A model generated the notes under the pieces. That model was not told the DNA's origin, searched no databases, and worked only from the letters and a program-made list of their open reading frames with translations. The position numbers were made by a program, and so were the translations under genes. A stretch of 64,000 bases of DNA from Lumbricus terrestris (Eukaryota; Annelida; Clitellata; Crassiclitellata; Lumbricidae), in contig OX457046.1 of the NCBI GenBank assembly GCA_949752735.1, positions 29,396,677 through 29,460,676 of the forward strand. The letters are read 5' to 3'. This document shows positions 10,455 to 21,375 of this stretch, piece after piece (the first letter of the stretch is position 1; each line of letters opens with the position of its first letter).

Positions 10455-11025
10455 AGACCAAAGGTGAAAGTGAGGACCAAATGCAAAAGTGAAGAAAAAA
10501 TGCAAAAGCGAAGACCAAACGTAAAAGCGAAGACCAAACGTAAAAGCGAAGACCAAACATAAAAGTGAAGACCAAATGTAAAAACAAAGACATAAAAGCG
10601 AAGACCAAACATAAAAGCAAAGACCAAACGTAAATGCGAAGACCAAACATAAAAGCGAAGACCAAACATAAAAACAAAGACCAAACGTAAAAACAAAGAC
10701 CAAACATAAAAGTGAAGACCAAAGTAAAAACAAAGACATAAAAGCGAAGACCAAACATAAAAGCGAAGACCAAACGTAAAAGCGAAGACCAAACATAAAA
10801 GTGAAGACCAAATGTAAAAACAAAGACATAAAAGTGAAGACCAAACATAAAAGCAAAGACCAAACATAAAAGCGAAGATCACACATAAAAACAAAGACCA
10901 AACGTAAAAATAAAGACAAAACGTAAAAGCGAAGACAAAACGTAAAAGCAAAGACAAAACATAAAAGCGAAGACAAAACATAAAAGCAAAGACCAAACGT
11001 AAAAGCAAAGACCACACATGACAGC
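10455..11025. repeat. 19-bp minisatellite, about 30 copies
   Basis: Tandem unit GAAGACCAAACATAAAAGC with variants (ACGTAAAAACA, CATAAAAGTGA). Nineteen is not a multiple of three, so each minus-strand frame cycles through the unit and all three stay open, giving a hydrophobic 19-residue super-repeat (AFMFGLRFYVWSSLLCLVF). I read this as a compositional effect rather than a gene. Confidence 0.9.
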
Positions 11026-11283
11026 GAACAACACACCAGTGAAACAAAGACTGACAAACCCAGGGGGGGTTCCACAGTCCTCCCGCACACATGTTTACAA
11101 TGGAATACATGACATTAATAAGGGACCAATGCACATTTATTTGCACATTATACAGCACCTGCATCCTGTATATATGATCATTGTCTCGCTTAAGCAAATA
11201 CAGTCGAACCGCGCTCATCTATTGTTCCATTGCACTCATCTAATTTCTATTGAACACACAACATGTATAGGCTACCGCATCTG

Positions 11284-11455
11284 TACAATTACAATTACCA
11301 TATGTACGTTGCTCAAATTGTTTCTGAATGCAGATACGCCATGCGCACACAATCCTCCAACAAAATTTACTTACAATTACAATTACCATACGTTGCTCAA
11401 ATTGTTTCTGAATGCAGATACGTTACGCGCACACAATCCTCCAAAAATACTTATC
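11284..11455. repeat. 86-bp tandem duplication
   Basis: Two adjacent copies of a segment containing ACAATTACAATTACCATA, TTGCTCAAATTGTTTCTGAA, GCAGATACG and CACACAATCCTCCAA, with few differences. Confidence 0.85.
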
Positions 11456-11804
11456 TCCAGCACTTACTCTTATTTTCTTAGTTCAGATTTTAGTAATTGC
11501 ACGTGTATTCAGATGTTTTAACGTTTTCTTAGTTAAGGTTTGATGCTCAATACTGTACCATGCTAATATTTGCACATGTATTAAGTTACTTAGTACAAGA
11601 ATGAATCTACCCGGTAAATAACCTCTGTTAACCATCTAGCAAAAGACTATTATGTGTGTAGGTGGCCCTAACGAGCGGGACTCTGCCTTTCAGTTAAAAT
11701 ACATTCTACCGGTATTCAAGGACACTTGTCTCTCTGTTTATGTGTTCTCCAGGCATGGTGTTCCGTACTACCTGTATGCTTAAGATTTCCATTAACCAGA
11801 AGTC

Positions 11805-12005
11805 AACCACACACACGTATACACACACAATACGTAACACACACACATTACGTAACACACACACACATTACGTAACACACACACATATTACGCAACACGC
11901 ATGCGTGTGCACACACACACTCACACACATATACACTGACACACACATTACGTAACACACACCCGCGTGCACCCATACATTACGTAACACAAACACACAC
12001 ACACA
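11805..12005. repeat. (CA)n array punctuated by TTACGTAA
   Basis: CACA runs with the 8-bp palindrome ATTACGTAAC repeated at least five times (about 11827-11990). TTACGTAA is the consensus of PAR/NFIL3-type bZIP sites. Here it may just be part of the repeat unit. Confidence 0.8.
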
Positions 12006-12242
12006 CTGCTGAAGCCCCAGCTATCTGTTTTGATCAAGAGGAAGCATAAGAATTTTAGTGTGTGCGTGTGTGTGCGACTGTGTGTGAGTGTGCGTGTGTT
12101 CTAGCAGAAGGGCTATTGGAAGTCTGTCTAGCTGCAAGGAATCGTCAATGCATTGGATTCAATTGTTAGCTGTGCAGCATGGACAACAACAGACGAGACT
12201 GACCAAAACATGCTGTTGTTGACAACATGCGACTTGCAATAC

Positions 12243-12244
12243 AG

Positions 12245-12318
<74 letters not shown>
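12243..12318. repeat. (CA)n microsatellite
   Basis: About 38 CA dinucleotides starting with CGCGCG. Confidence 0.95.
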
Positions 12319-12320
<2 letters not shown>

Positions 12321-12879
12321 CATCTGCATATCTCCTTTTCTACTGCCGCAGGATGTGGACCACAAGCATCTTCTATAGGCGCAATGCTCCGAACACACAC
12401 AGAAGCAAGCAGTGACGTGCAAGTCTAAAAATAGCAGCACTCTATAAATACACCGGAAATTATACACATCTCTGCATTTGTGTAGCTCCTTTTGACAAAC
12501 GCAAACATGGCCGTGCACGTACATCAAACAGTGAAGACCTTAAAGCCATCCAAATAGTATATACAACTGGAGAAAAGCAAAACTCAGAGAGTCAGCGCAC
12601 AGGCATCCACTATATACTACCCGATGAACACGCATTGCGGATCGGATCCCGGCTATCCATGTTGCCACCGGTGTAAGTAAGGGAAGTCTGAGCAAACCAG
12701 CTTCTTCGCCGCTTAGATTACACCAAAGTATTTGCCGAAGTTTTCATCGTGCAATCTCAAATGTTTTCCCTTCACACGGAGTAATCTGATGAGATTGCGA
12801 TGTTGGCCGGAAGACGGTCGCACGCATGAAAGCAGGATGGTTAATCTTATCGATAAACATCGAATGAGTAAACACGGGC
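12319..12879. other. Non-coding stretch, nothing recognised
   Basis: No supported gene or repeat. Confidence 0.4.
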
Positions 12880-13000
12880 AATGTATGCATGCATCGTAGC
12901 AATGTATGCATGCATCATAACAGCAATGTATGCATGCATCATAGCAGCAATGTATGCATGCATCATAGCAGCAATGTATGCATGCATCATAGCAGCAGGT
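12880..13000. repeat. 23/24-bp minisatellite with TGCATGCA core
   Basis: Five copies of GCAATGTATGCATGCATCATAGCA. Each unit contains the self-complementary octamer TGCATGCA. Confidence 0.9.
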
Positions 13001-13188
13001 TTCACAGAGATCTTCTAATCGATTTAAAGCAAGAAATCCCTTTCGTGTTCTTTTTCCAACATCCGCAATCGGAGCTGGAAGCGGATGGGGATGCGATCCT
13101 TCTTTCAAAAGCTCTGTGCCTTGCTGCTGCGTCACTCCTATGTGCTGTCTGAAGGACAAAATGCACAGTTTAGGTGTCCCAGTCCAAT

Positions 13189-13349
13189 CAGTGGCGTAGC
13201 CAGGAATTTTTGATGGGAGGTTTTATGGCCAGAAACCTTATTTTTGCTATTTTTTTTCTTACTTAAATGGAAAAATAACCTTAAAAAAACTTTTTCCGGA
13301 ACCAATGGGGGGTTTTAACCCCCGACTCCCCCCCTTGCCAACACCACTG
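13189..13349. mobile_element. hAT-type MITE, 161 bp, TSD AGTCCAAT
   Basis: Starts CAGTGGCGTAGCCAGG and ends GCCAACACCACTG, imperfect terminal inverted repeats beginning with the CAGTGG hallmark. Exact 8-bp duplications AGTCCAAT lie at 13181-13188 and 13350-13357. Too short to code. Confidence 0.88.
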
Positions 13350-13387
13350 AGTCCAATAGAGGGAGCTTTTGGCCCCTCGTGTCGGAA

Positions 13388-13705
13388 CCTCAACCTATCG
13401 GCACTGATGCAGACCCGACCATGCACCGTTCGGGTGGGTTATGAAGGAGGCGGCACAAGTATGAAGGATGGTGGCATCCCACGACAAGTACCCCCCCCGC
13501 TGGCCAGGGTATGAGGGTTGCCCCGTCCGGTCTCTTTCCATCGGATCTAAAGAGACCCGCCGGTTCCTTGATGCTTGGTGGAATGTCGGCTCTGAGAAGG
13601 GCGCGCCAGATGATGTCATTTACAGCTTGGGTGACGTATAGGGAGTGACCCATGGCTCTCCTACAGATGAAGCCATGATGACCCCTGTGGGCCAACTCCC
13701 TTATT
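13388..13705 (-). pseudogene. LINE remnant, possible restriction-like endonuclease C-terminus
   Basis: The minus strand encodes about 106 residues including GHHGFICRRA, AVNDIIWRALLRADIP, SIKEPAGLF and DGKRPDGATLIPWPAGG. In a shifted frame it continues with LSWDATI. The arrangement NDxIxRAL...EPxGLxRxDGKRPDGxTxxPWxxGxxLxWDxT is one I associate with C-terminal domains of non-LTR retrotransposons. The RPD...(P)W...D spacing is compatible with a PD-(D/E)XK, restriction-like nuclease fold. At least one frameshift separates the two parts. No RT portion is adjacent, so this is a fragment. Confidence 0.55.
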
Positions 13706-13717
13706 ACCAATTATTAT

Positions 13718-13780
13718 GACGATGATGATGATGATGATGATTATTATTATTATTATTATTTATTATTATCATTATTATGC
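13718..13780. repeat. (GAT)n/(ATT)n microsatellite
   Basis: GATGAT then ATTATT runs. C-rich homopolymers follow near 13870-13920. Confidence 0.85.
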
Positions 13781-14204
13781 AAATTTCTGGATGAATCCAT
13801 AAAAGTAAACAAGATAGAGTGATATAACGGGAGGAGCTCTTCGTGCCAGTGTGTCCCCCCATTACCCTAACCTCCCCCCCCCCCCGTCCCCACCCATTAC
13901 CCTAACCTCCCCCGTCCCCCACCCACCCCTCCCAAAGAAGCACAGAAATTAGATCAGATTAGGCTAATTAATGTCAGCTGGAAAAGGTCCTTTGTTGTTT
14001 TTTGTGTACAAGGCAGCGTTTCTATAAGGCTGACTGGCGCTTCATTCAGTTAGCCGTTGCGCTCGATCATGCATGCACAATTGAACATCACAGACTATTA
14101 TTATATTATTATACCCACTCTGCACCAACCTAAACAAAATTCTTACAGCTTTTTGAAACTGCTGCTGTCTTGAACTCCCGATATCTGAGAAGATAAAACG
14201 CCAC

Positions 14205-14244
14205 GCACGCACGTGCACACACACGCACATACACACGTGCATAC

Positions 14245-14277
<33 letters not shown>

Positions 14278-14325
14278 CACACGTGCATACACACACACAC
14301 ATACACACGTGCATACACACGCATT
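14205..14325. repeat. (CA)n/(CACG)n microsatellite
   Basis: CA repeats interrupted by CACGTGCATA blocks. Confidence 0.9.
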
Positions 14326-14869
14326 CGTCGGCTGCTGTTGTTATTATTATTGGTGGAATTCGTTGTGTCTGACTCCTAGCGATGATGCTCTCGAATGCAG
14401 TTCAAAAGGACCGAATTACAAACAGAATTATGCGTAAATATAAACATCACAGTCTATAAATCATAACAAAGACTCCCTGTGCAATGCATCATATTATACA
14501 TGTCTAAAATTGATACCACCATGTACCAAGCAAAAAATATTCTATTCAAGCAATATCTAAACCTATAAAAGAGAAAAATGTAACTAGATTTTGGCTTAAA
14601 AATCTTCTGATCCACGCGACCGATTTTTTCCCAGCATCGTTTCCTTCTCCAAACCATCAGATCGCATTAATACATGCCCCAAGAATCTTAGCTTCAATCT
14701 TGTCGCGAGTTGTTTTAATGACTCTTCGTTTTCCAATCCTATCTCCATATATAGATAATTTAATATATATAATATAGTATATTATATAAATAATACATAT
14801 ACGATATGCAAATTTATATAGACATATACTGTATTGCATTACTGTATCAATAAATAATTAGATATTTAT
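14326..14869. other. Non-coding stretch, nothing recognised
   Basis: AT-rich, no supported feature. Confidence 0.4.
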
Positions 14870-15058
14870 ATAGCGCCTCTCCCAGCGATCACCAATCAGA
14901 GATGCCGCCAGTGCCAGAGAACCACTCAAGAAAGTGGTCTTGAGGCAGCGAAAAGAGATGCTTGGCCCACCAATTATAGTAATAGGAAGGAAGGTGTCGA
15001 AGGAGGGAGCTTGTTCCAAAGAGCAGGGCCAAAGAAGATAAAGGCGCATGGTGGTCAC
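14870..15058 (-). mobile_element. CR1/L2-group LINE 3' end, truncated
   Basis: On the minus strand a frame reads FGPALWNKLPPSTP, the conserved xGPxxWNxLP block found close to the C-terminus of CR1/L2/jockey-type ORF2 proteins. A decayed ...LKTTFL-like piece and the tail GAGAGGCGCTATATAAATATC follow. It is the same LINE tail as at 49276-49480. Confidence 0.6.
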
Positions 15059-15060
15059 TC

Positions 15061-15143
15061 CACTATGTTCCTTGAGAACCTAAAAACTGCCTTATTTAAA
15101 GAGGCGCTGTATAAATTTCTGAAATAAAATAAATAAATCGAAC
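15061..15143 (+). mobile_element. LINE 3' end, very short (plus)
   Basis: A plus frame FLENLKTALFKEALYKFLK then stop resembles the terminal F..LKTxLF motif of the same LINE group. The sequence GAGGCGCTGTATAAATTTCTG and an AATA-rich tail follow. It abuts the minus LINE end at 14870-15058, forming an inverted pair. Confidence 0.5.
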
Positions 15144-15793
15144 ACATAATTATCCTTAGGAAATGTCTGTCATCAACGTTAACGAGACGTACACAAAAAA
15201 ATCTACGGAAATTGCAGCATATCAGACGGCTCTATCAAAACCTCTGTATGTAATACATAGGTGTGACTCGCACGAAAATTCACAAAAACACCTGAAGCAT
15301 TGATATAGAATCAATTTAAGCCAACGTTGGCGGAAATTCTCAATACTGCTTGCAAGCCAAGAAAACCCATCAACCACCGAACTTCTTGAGCTGATGCAGA
15401 TCGCTTTAGGCAAAGCACAAAGGACAAAAGTCATTTATTGTTCATCGCCGTTGGCTGTGTGAATTTCCATGGATGAATAAGAATGGATGACTTTAATTAA
15501 GCCAAGGGATCGTTGAAAACAACAGATAATTAACTGAACAAGAATAATTAGGAAGATTTACAATCGATCGACGCTCTGGACTAAAATGAAGCAGCACTGG
15601 ACTAAGCCCTGTAACGAAAATTAACAACGAGGATTATTTTCACCAAAACATCCACTGTCAACAATTCCTCTGAGCTCTGCTTCCCCCTGGGTAACAAGTT
15701 TTGACAGAATAACGCAATGTATGCATCGACTAAAAACCTATGCAGTATACATGTAGGTAGACCTGTCACATCCGACCAATTAAGCCCTGGAAA
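15144..15793. other. Non-coding stretch, nothing recognised
   Basis: No supported feature. Confidence 0.4.
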
Positions 15794-16078
15794 TGCAGGA
15801 AGACGTAGAAGATGCAGATGCGGAGGCAGAGGAGGCAGATGAGGAGGAGGAGGAGAAGGAGGAGGAGGAGAAGGACGAAAATAAGAAGAAGGAGGAGGAG
15901 GAGGAGGAGGAGGAGGAGGAGAAGGACGAAAATAAGAAGAAGGAGGAGGAGGAGGAGGAAGAGGAAGACAAAAAAGAAGAAGACAAAACAAATGAAGAAG
16001 AAGAAGAACAAAAATAAGAAGAAGGAAAAGGACAAGACAAAAAAGAAGAAGAAGAAAAAGAAGAAGACAAAAAAAGCT
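15794..16078. repeat. Polypurine (GGA/GAA)n tract
   Basis: About 285 bp almost purely purine on the plus strand, GGAGGAGGA grading into GAAGAAGAA. Glu/Lys/Arg-rich frames on plus and Ser/Leu/Phe-rich frames on minus are repeat artefacts. Such mirror-like purine tracts can form triplex (H-DNA). Confidence 0.92.
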
Positions 16079-16099
16079 GTCCCTTAAGCTCTTAGAATT

Positions 16100-16315
16100 G
16101 GGGGCAGCCATGGGAATGCAATACAGTGTTAGCAACCTCATCTTCTAAGCATCGGCATAAGATGGCTGATGACCAATCCTCTCCCTCGCCATCACATCTT
16201 CCCACCAACAGAGTATACTCATAATAGCTGAATTGGATAGGAGTCATATGCAGAGCAGAGCTCTCCAACCAATCTCGACCTCTGACCTCTCGATTGACAG
16301 TCTGCAGCATGCAAA
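16100..16315 (-). mobile_element. SINE family B copy (minus), head partly lost
   Basis: Shares GGGCAGCCATG, TGTTAGC, CGACTTCGT-like and CAATCCTCTCCCTCGCC blocks with the copy at 40279-40504, in the same minus orientation. It ends within the tRNA-like head (AGCATGC near 16308). Confidence 0.6.
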
Positions 16316-16330
16316 TGTAAACAAATTAAA

Positions 16331-16435
16331 ACTTAATTAACTAATAGAACTGATTTAAATAATAAAACTTATTTATATAATAAAACTGATTTAAATAATA
16401 AAACTGAATTAAACAATAAAGCTGATTTAAAGACT
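16331..16435. repeat. AATAAAACTGATTTA-type short tandem repeat
   Basis: Imperfect 15-bp units (AATAAAACTGATTTA) repeated about six times. Confidence 0.7.
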
Positions 16436-16721
16436 TCGTATACGAAGCCGAAATCAGTCTGTTTTGCAAATAATCTATCTGAATGAAAGCTGAAGCATGT
16501 GAACAGGAACACGTCTGCCCCCCCCCGACCCCCCAGTGAATTAAACTACCAAATGCGCACATTTGCTGTATGAAGTTGGTGGAAGATCAGACATCAATAT
16601 TATCATTATCATCAACATTATCATTATAATCAATATATTATTATCGTTCATCAATTCCAGTATTACTTTACACTTACACAGCAATCTTTTTGAGACAGAC
16701 GAGTTACCAGTACATCAGAAA

Positions 16722-17130
16722 GAACAGAGTTACTAGTAATCTCAGTCCTCTTGAGCGGTTCCTAGTAATCTCAGTAATCTTGAGCAGCTACTAGTAATCT
16801 TAGCAATCGTGAGCAGTTACTAGTAATCTTAGCAATATTGAGCAGTTACTCGTAATCTTAGCAATCGTGTCGTGAGCAGTTACTAGTAATCTTACCAATT
16901 GTGAGCAGCTACTAGCAATCTTAGCAATCTTGAGCAGTTACTAGTAATCTTAGCAATCGTGAGCGGTTACTAGTAATCTTAGCAATCGTGAGCGGTTACT
17001 AGTAATCTCAGTAGTCTTGAGCAGCTACTAGTAATCTTAGCAATCGTGAGCAGTTACTAGTAATCTCAGTAGTCTTGAGCAGCTACTAGTAATCTTAGCA
17101 ATCGTGAGCAGTTACCAGTAATCTTAGCCT
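16722..17130. repeat. 29/30-bp minisatellite
   Basis: Unit GCAGTTACTAGTAATCTTAG plus CAATCGTGA, about 13 copies with C/T and A/G variants. The motif ACTAGT is present in nearly every unit. Confidence 0.9.
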
Positions 17131-17489
17131 GACATAGTCACAGTCTCCGTCAAACATCACAAATCTCTGGAGAAGAGATTTGTGATGTTTAGCCATGGAG
17201 AACGGCTAAACCGCGATCACGCCACGCGGCTCCAGATACATCATCAATCTCAGTTTCACTGTCGGCTGATGAAGCCACGGAATCTGTTTCGGAAAAATAA
17301 ACGCAGCGGAAATGGAGATTGCCACGGTAAATAACAGTTAACGGTGAATTTACAGCAGGAGCAAAATAACAGAAAATTAACCTGTTTTTTTCTAGCTTTG
17401 TGGCGGCATGGAGGACCCAGGTCAGATTAACAACAACAATAATGATAGCAACAATAACACTGTGGTGTAATAGAAGAATTTGGACGTAT

Positions 17490-17804
17490 AAGTTTAATTT
17501 CAACAGGAAATTAACTGCATTTGCAAATATCAGTGCGACTTCGACTGCAAATTAACTGCATTTCAAATGTCAGTGTGACTTCAACTGCAAATTAAGTGCA
17601 TTTTCAAATATCAGTGTGACTTTAACTGCAAATTAACTGCATTTCAAATGTCAGTGTGACTTCAACTGCAAATTAAGTAAATTTTCAAATATCAGTGTGA
17701 CTTCAACTGCAAATTAACTGCATTTGCAAATATCAGTGCGACTTCAACTGCAAATTAACTGCATTTGCAAATATCAGTGCGACTTCAACTGCAAATTAAC
17801 TGCA
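17490..17804. repeat. 41-bp minisatellite, left part
   Basis: Unit CAAATTAACTGCATTTGCAA plus ATATCAGTGCGACTTCAACTG, about seven copies. The array is interrupted by the inverted-repeat element at 17805-19938 and resumes at 19939. Confidence 0.9.
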
Positions 17805-19938
17805 GGGGCATTCCAGGTCAAATCAACACAATTTTGAATTAAAATCTGCATCATCATCTCCGATTTTGATGAAATTTGGCAAGGTGGTAGAACCTATTGA
17901 GAAACTCTCAAAACTAAAATTTTAGATTTTTGGGTCAACCGGTTTCCGAGATATGGGTCAGTGAACTTGACCAAACCGACCCGATTTGTGCAGACCGGAC
18001 GAGGTTTAAACTGCTGTATCTCAGCTTCTATTGCACCTAGAAACAAAAATGAGATACCAAATTAAAGCTGAGTGAATGCTCTGTTTGGGCAAGGTAGCTA
18101 GAAATAGTTATTTTGAGTAACAAAAATAATGTGAGCATCTGTAACCTATTAACCCTGACCCAGGTCACTTTGTACTCTCAGAATTTTATTAACTTTTCAC
18201 CATTCAAAGATCTCACTATTCTAAAGAGTTGATGAAAAATTCAGAGTGGGCACTCCAGTAGTTTTTTTGTTATGATTTTTTGAATGGTCACCCAAGGCGT
18301 GAATCTCGCGGTGAACGAAGGTACACATGTCAAATGAAGTCTTTGACAGCTAGGAAATATCATTTTTAGTGAAAAAGACATTTCAAACCTCTGTCAAATC
18401 AAAATTCACAATCTAGTCAGTTTCAGGTCAAGCTATATATTCTGTTTCCACAGAGCTATTGCAGCTTGCATCTCGAGGGCATTCAGCATATATGCCTCCC
18501 AGTGCTTGGTATTTATTTATTTATTTATTAAGGAACAGAGCGGAATGACCCATGGACACTAAGCGCAGTGTAACAGGGATGACATTCTAGGATGTAGGAC
18601 CAGTGACATAGAATGAACAACGCTGTCGGATGTCAGTTTGCAAGCAGGGAAGCAGAAGCTCAGCTTGGTTCATCGATCGACACTGACACCCAAGGTGGTA
18701 AAAAAGAGTTCTCAAAGATACGGTTGAGCACCACCTAACCAATGCACAGACCCTGTATTCAATCCGCTGTGGAGAAGGGAGCCAATGTAAGACATCTCAC
18801 AACATGAGACATAAACATTTTTGGATATGGCCAACAAGTTGCGTCGCACAGCAGAGGACCCGTTTCAGACAACCTATCCGGTCAGCCAGTAGTCCATGAT
18901 AGAGGGTGCTACAGTGGTCAAGTCATGAAATTATGAAAGAGTGAACAAGGGTAGAGGCAGCACCAAAAGTAAGAGAGCGAGATACCACTTTAAGCTGGTG
19001 CAACAGTTACAATACAGCATAGCAGGTTTATATGCTCTTGGTCCAAAATAAGTCCAAGGCCCCACACAAAAGGTGTTGGATGAAGTTCTGATGTCAGTAC
19101 ATCCACACAAGATATTACCAGCAGATCACTTGTATGAGGAAAAGATTGAGAGGCCCATGAAGATGCAAAAGGTTTATTTCTACTACAGCAAATGTCTGCA
19201 TAACACAGCTAAGCCACTAGTCACCATTATACTTGGCGGTGACTTAACTCTCAATGTCTTCAACTCTCAATTTCACTGCTTGATAGTCAGCAATACTTAA
19301 TTGAAATTGATAAGTAAGTAGGTAAACTTAAGCATTGTCTTGTCCAACATCCAGTGCTAGCAAATAATATCAATTTGTTAATTATTTAATATATAGGTGC
19401 GGATAGCATTGAATAAAAGGGACAGTTGCGCGTGTATTAACACTCGATTCACGCCCTTGGGTGACCATTCAAAAAATCATAACAAAAAAACTACTGGAGT
19501 GCCCACTCTGAATTTTTCATCAACTCTTTAGAATAGTGAGATCTTTTAATGGTGAAAAGTTAATAAAATTCTGAGAGTACAAAGTGACCTGGGTCAGGGT
19601 TAATAGGTTACAGATGCTCACATTATTTTTGTTACTCAAAATAACTATTTCTAGCTACCTTGCCCAAACAGAGCATTCACTCAGCTTTAATTTGGTATCT
19701 CATTTTTGTTTCTAGGTGCAATAGAAGCTGAGATACAGCAGTTTAAACCTCGTCCGGTCTGCACAAATCGGGTCGTTTTGGTCAAGTTCACTGACCCATA
19801 TCTCGGAAACCGGTTGACCCAAAAATCTAAAATTTTAGTTTTGAGAGTTTCTCAATAGGTTCTACCACCTTGCCAAATTTCATCAAAATCGGAGATGGTC
19901 ATGCCGGAACACTGTGATGATTTGACCTGGAATTACCC
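17805..19938. mobile_element. 2.1-kb transposon with ~500-bp inverted arms, TSD TGCA
   Basis: The left arm (17805-18305) begins GGGGCATTCCAGGTCAAAT. The right arm (19446-19938), read on the opposite strand, begins GGGTAATTCCAGGTCAAAT, and the arms stay highly similar for about 490-500 bp. The element lies within the 41-bp minisatellite. The uninterrupted unit contains AACTGCATTT, and the insertion left TGCA on both sides (17801-17804 and 19939-19942), so a 4-bp TGCA target duplication is inferred by comparison with neighbouring units. The 1.1-kb middle has no recognisable transposase. A 75-codon frame at 19073-19300 has no known motif. Superfamily not assigned. It looks like a foldback-type, non-autonomous DNA transposon. 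Confidence 0.85.
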
Positions 19939-20040
19939 TGCATTTGAAATATCAGTGTGACTTCAACTGCAAATTAACTGCATTTGCAAAATTTATACAG
20001 GTGCAACTTCAACTGCAAATTAACTGCATTTGGAAATACA
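19939..20040. repeat. 41-bp minisatellite, right part
   Basis: Continuation of the array at 17490-17804 after the transposon insertion. Confidence 0.85.
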
Positions 20041-21078
20041 GAAATAATGTACCTGGTTGTACCCGTACCATACGTCAAAAATGTAATTGCAGCTGCACTG
20101 TTGCAGAATGAACAAAATATATTTCTGGAAAAATCGGTTTACATCCAAATGGCCGTCTTTTGGACAAAATACCGTAATAATAAATAATGTGGATTATCAT
20201 AAAACGCTGTTTAATGGTATTACGAGTGCAGTTGCACTGACATTAGCAGTTGTTCCTGTGACACCGCGCGAGTCCAACATCGAACAGCTGAGTGATGCAC
20301 ACCAGTGAATAACTTGACATTAATGCACACCAACGCACGGAAAAATAAAACACGCACCATGTGTGCACGTGTAGAAAAAACAACGCACTTTCCGTACGCA
20401 CCGTCGCACACTGCAGGACACGAAGACGCACAAGTGCACTCAGTTCACCCGCGGCAAATGTCAAACACACCAGTAGTAAAGCCATTCTCCCTCTCACACA
20501 GCGGATGAATAAAGTAACATGGATCAGCGCAATGCCACTGATCGCTTAATCCCTTTTAGCCACGTTGACTCCGGGTAGCATTGTAAATGAACGCTGGAGC
20601 ACAAAAAGTATTCGTAATGCCATGGAATTCCATCATCCCCCCAACCCCCCACCCCTCTAAGCGAGTACTCTGATTAATGTGCACTCTGATTAATGCGCAC
20701 TGCGAGAGGCGCTATATAAATTTATGGATGCAATACAATTTACAATTCTCTAAATCCGTGGCTTTCAAGCTCTCCAGATGGCTGCCCCATCCCCGACTGA
20801 AAGTTATTCTGGTCGTAATTTTTTTTTCTCAAAATGAATCATTCATTATTTTAACAACTTGTAGCAGAGTTTCACGCATTCAACCACAGAGTATATCGAC
20901 CATTTCTTCACAAACACAAGTTTTACATAGTCATATAGTTAAAGACAAAGACCTAAGCCAGTAGTGACAATCAGCGCTTGACAGAAAAAGCTGCACACAC
21001 ATTCATTCAATCAATAATTCATCAAATAATTTAAATAATAATAATAATTTTATTATTATTGTTATTATTATTATTATT
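20041..21078. other. Non-coding stretch with a LINE-like tail
   Basis: No gene recognised. GAGAGGCGCTATATAAATTTATGG near 20703-20727 is a LINE/SINE-tail-like fragment, and ATT repeats follow near 21040-21080. Confidence 0.4.
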
Positions 21079-21200
21079 ATGGAGATTTATATAGCACCCT
21101 TCAATGTTACTACTCAGGAGCGCTCCCGACCCAACCTCAGCTGAAAAGCACAGAACAATATATTATCGCAAAGTAGGTAGAGCAGGTTCATGGAAACTTT
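21079..21200 (-). mobile_element. LINE 3' end fragment (minus)
   Basis: The minus strand reads GGTCGGGAGCGCTCCTGAGTAG, then TTGAAGGGTGCTATATAAATC and an AATAAT tail, matching the LINE tail at 49276-49480. Confidence 0.55.
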
Positions 21201-21299
21201 GGGTGCTGGCAAGCAATGCCCAAAGTACATATTTCAACTTACCATGCAACAACTGAAACCATTGTCATCATCACACTGATCATCATCTGACCATGTGAT

Positions 21300-21375
21300 C
21301 ATCAATGTAATCATCGCCGTCGTCGTCGCCGCCATCATCATCATCGTCGTCATGATCATCATCATCATCATCGCT
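21300..21375. repeat. (ATC/GTC)n microsatellite
   Basis: Trinucleotide ATC, GTC and GCC runs. Confidence 0.85.

Noticed and set aside
10204..11218. Three overlapping long minus-strand frames of 218-266 codons
   Set aside because: They lie in a 19-bp tandem repeat that lacks stops in every frame and show no domain, so they are repeat artefacts.
15780..16141. Glu/Lys/Arg-rich and Ser/Pro/Leu-rich frames
   Set aside because: Direct translation of the GGA/GAA tract in different frames.
19073..19300. 75-codon frame in the middle of the inverted-repeat element
   Set aside because: No transposase motif, short and without support.
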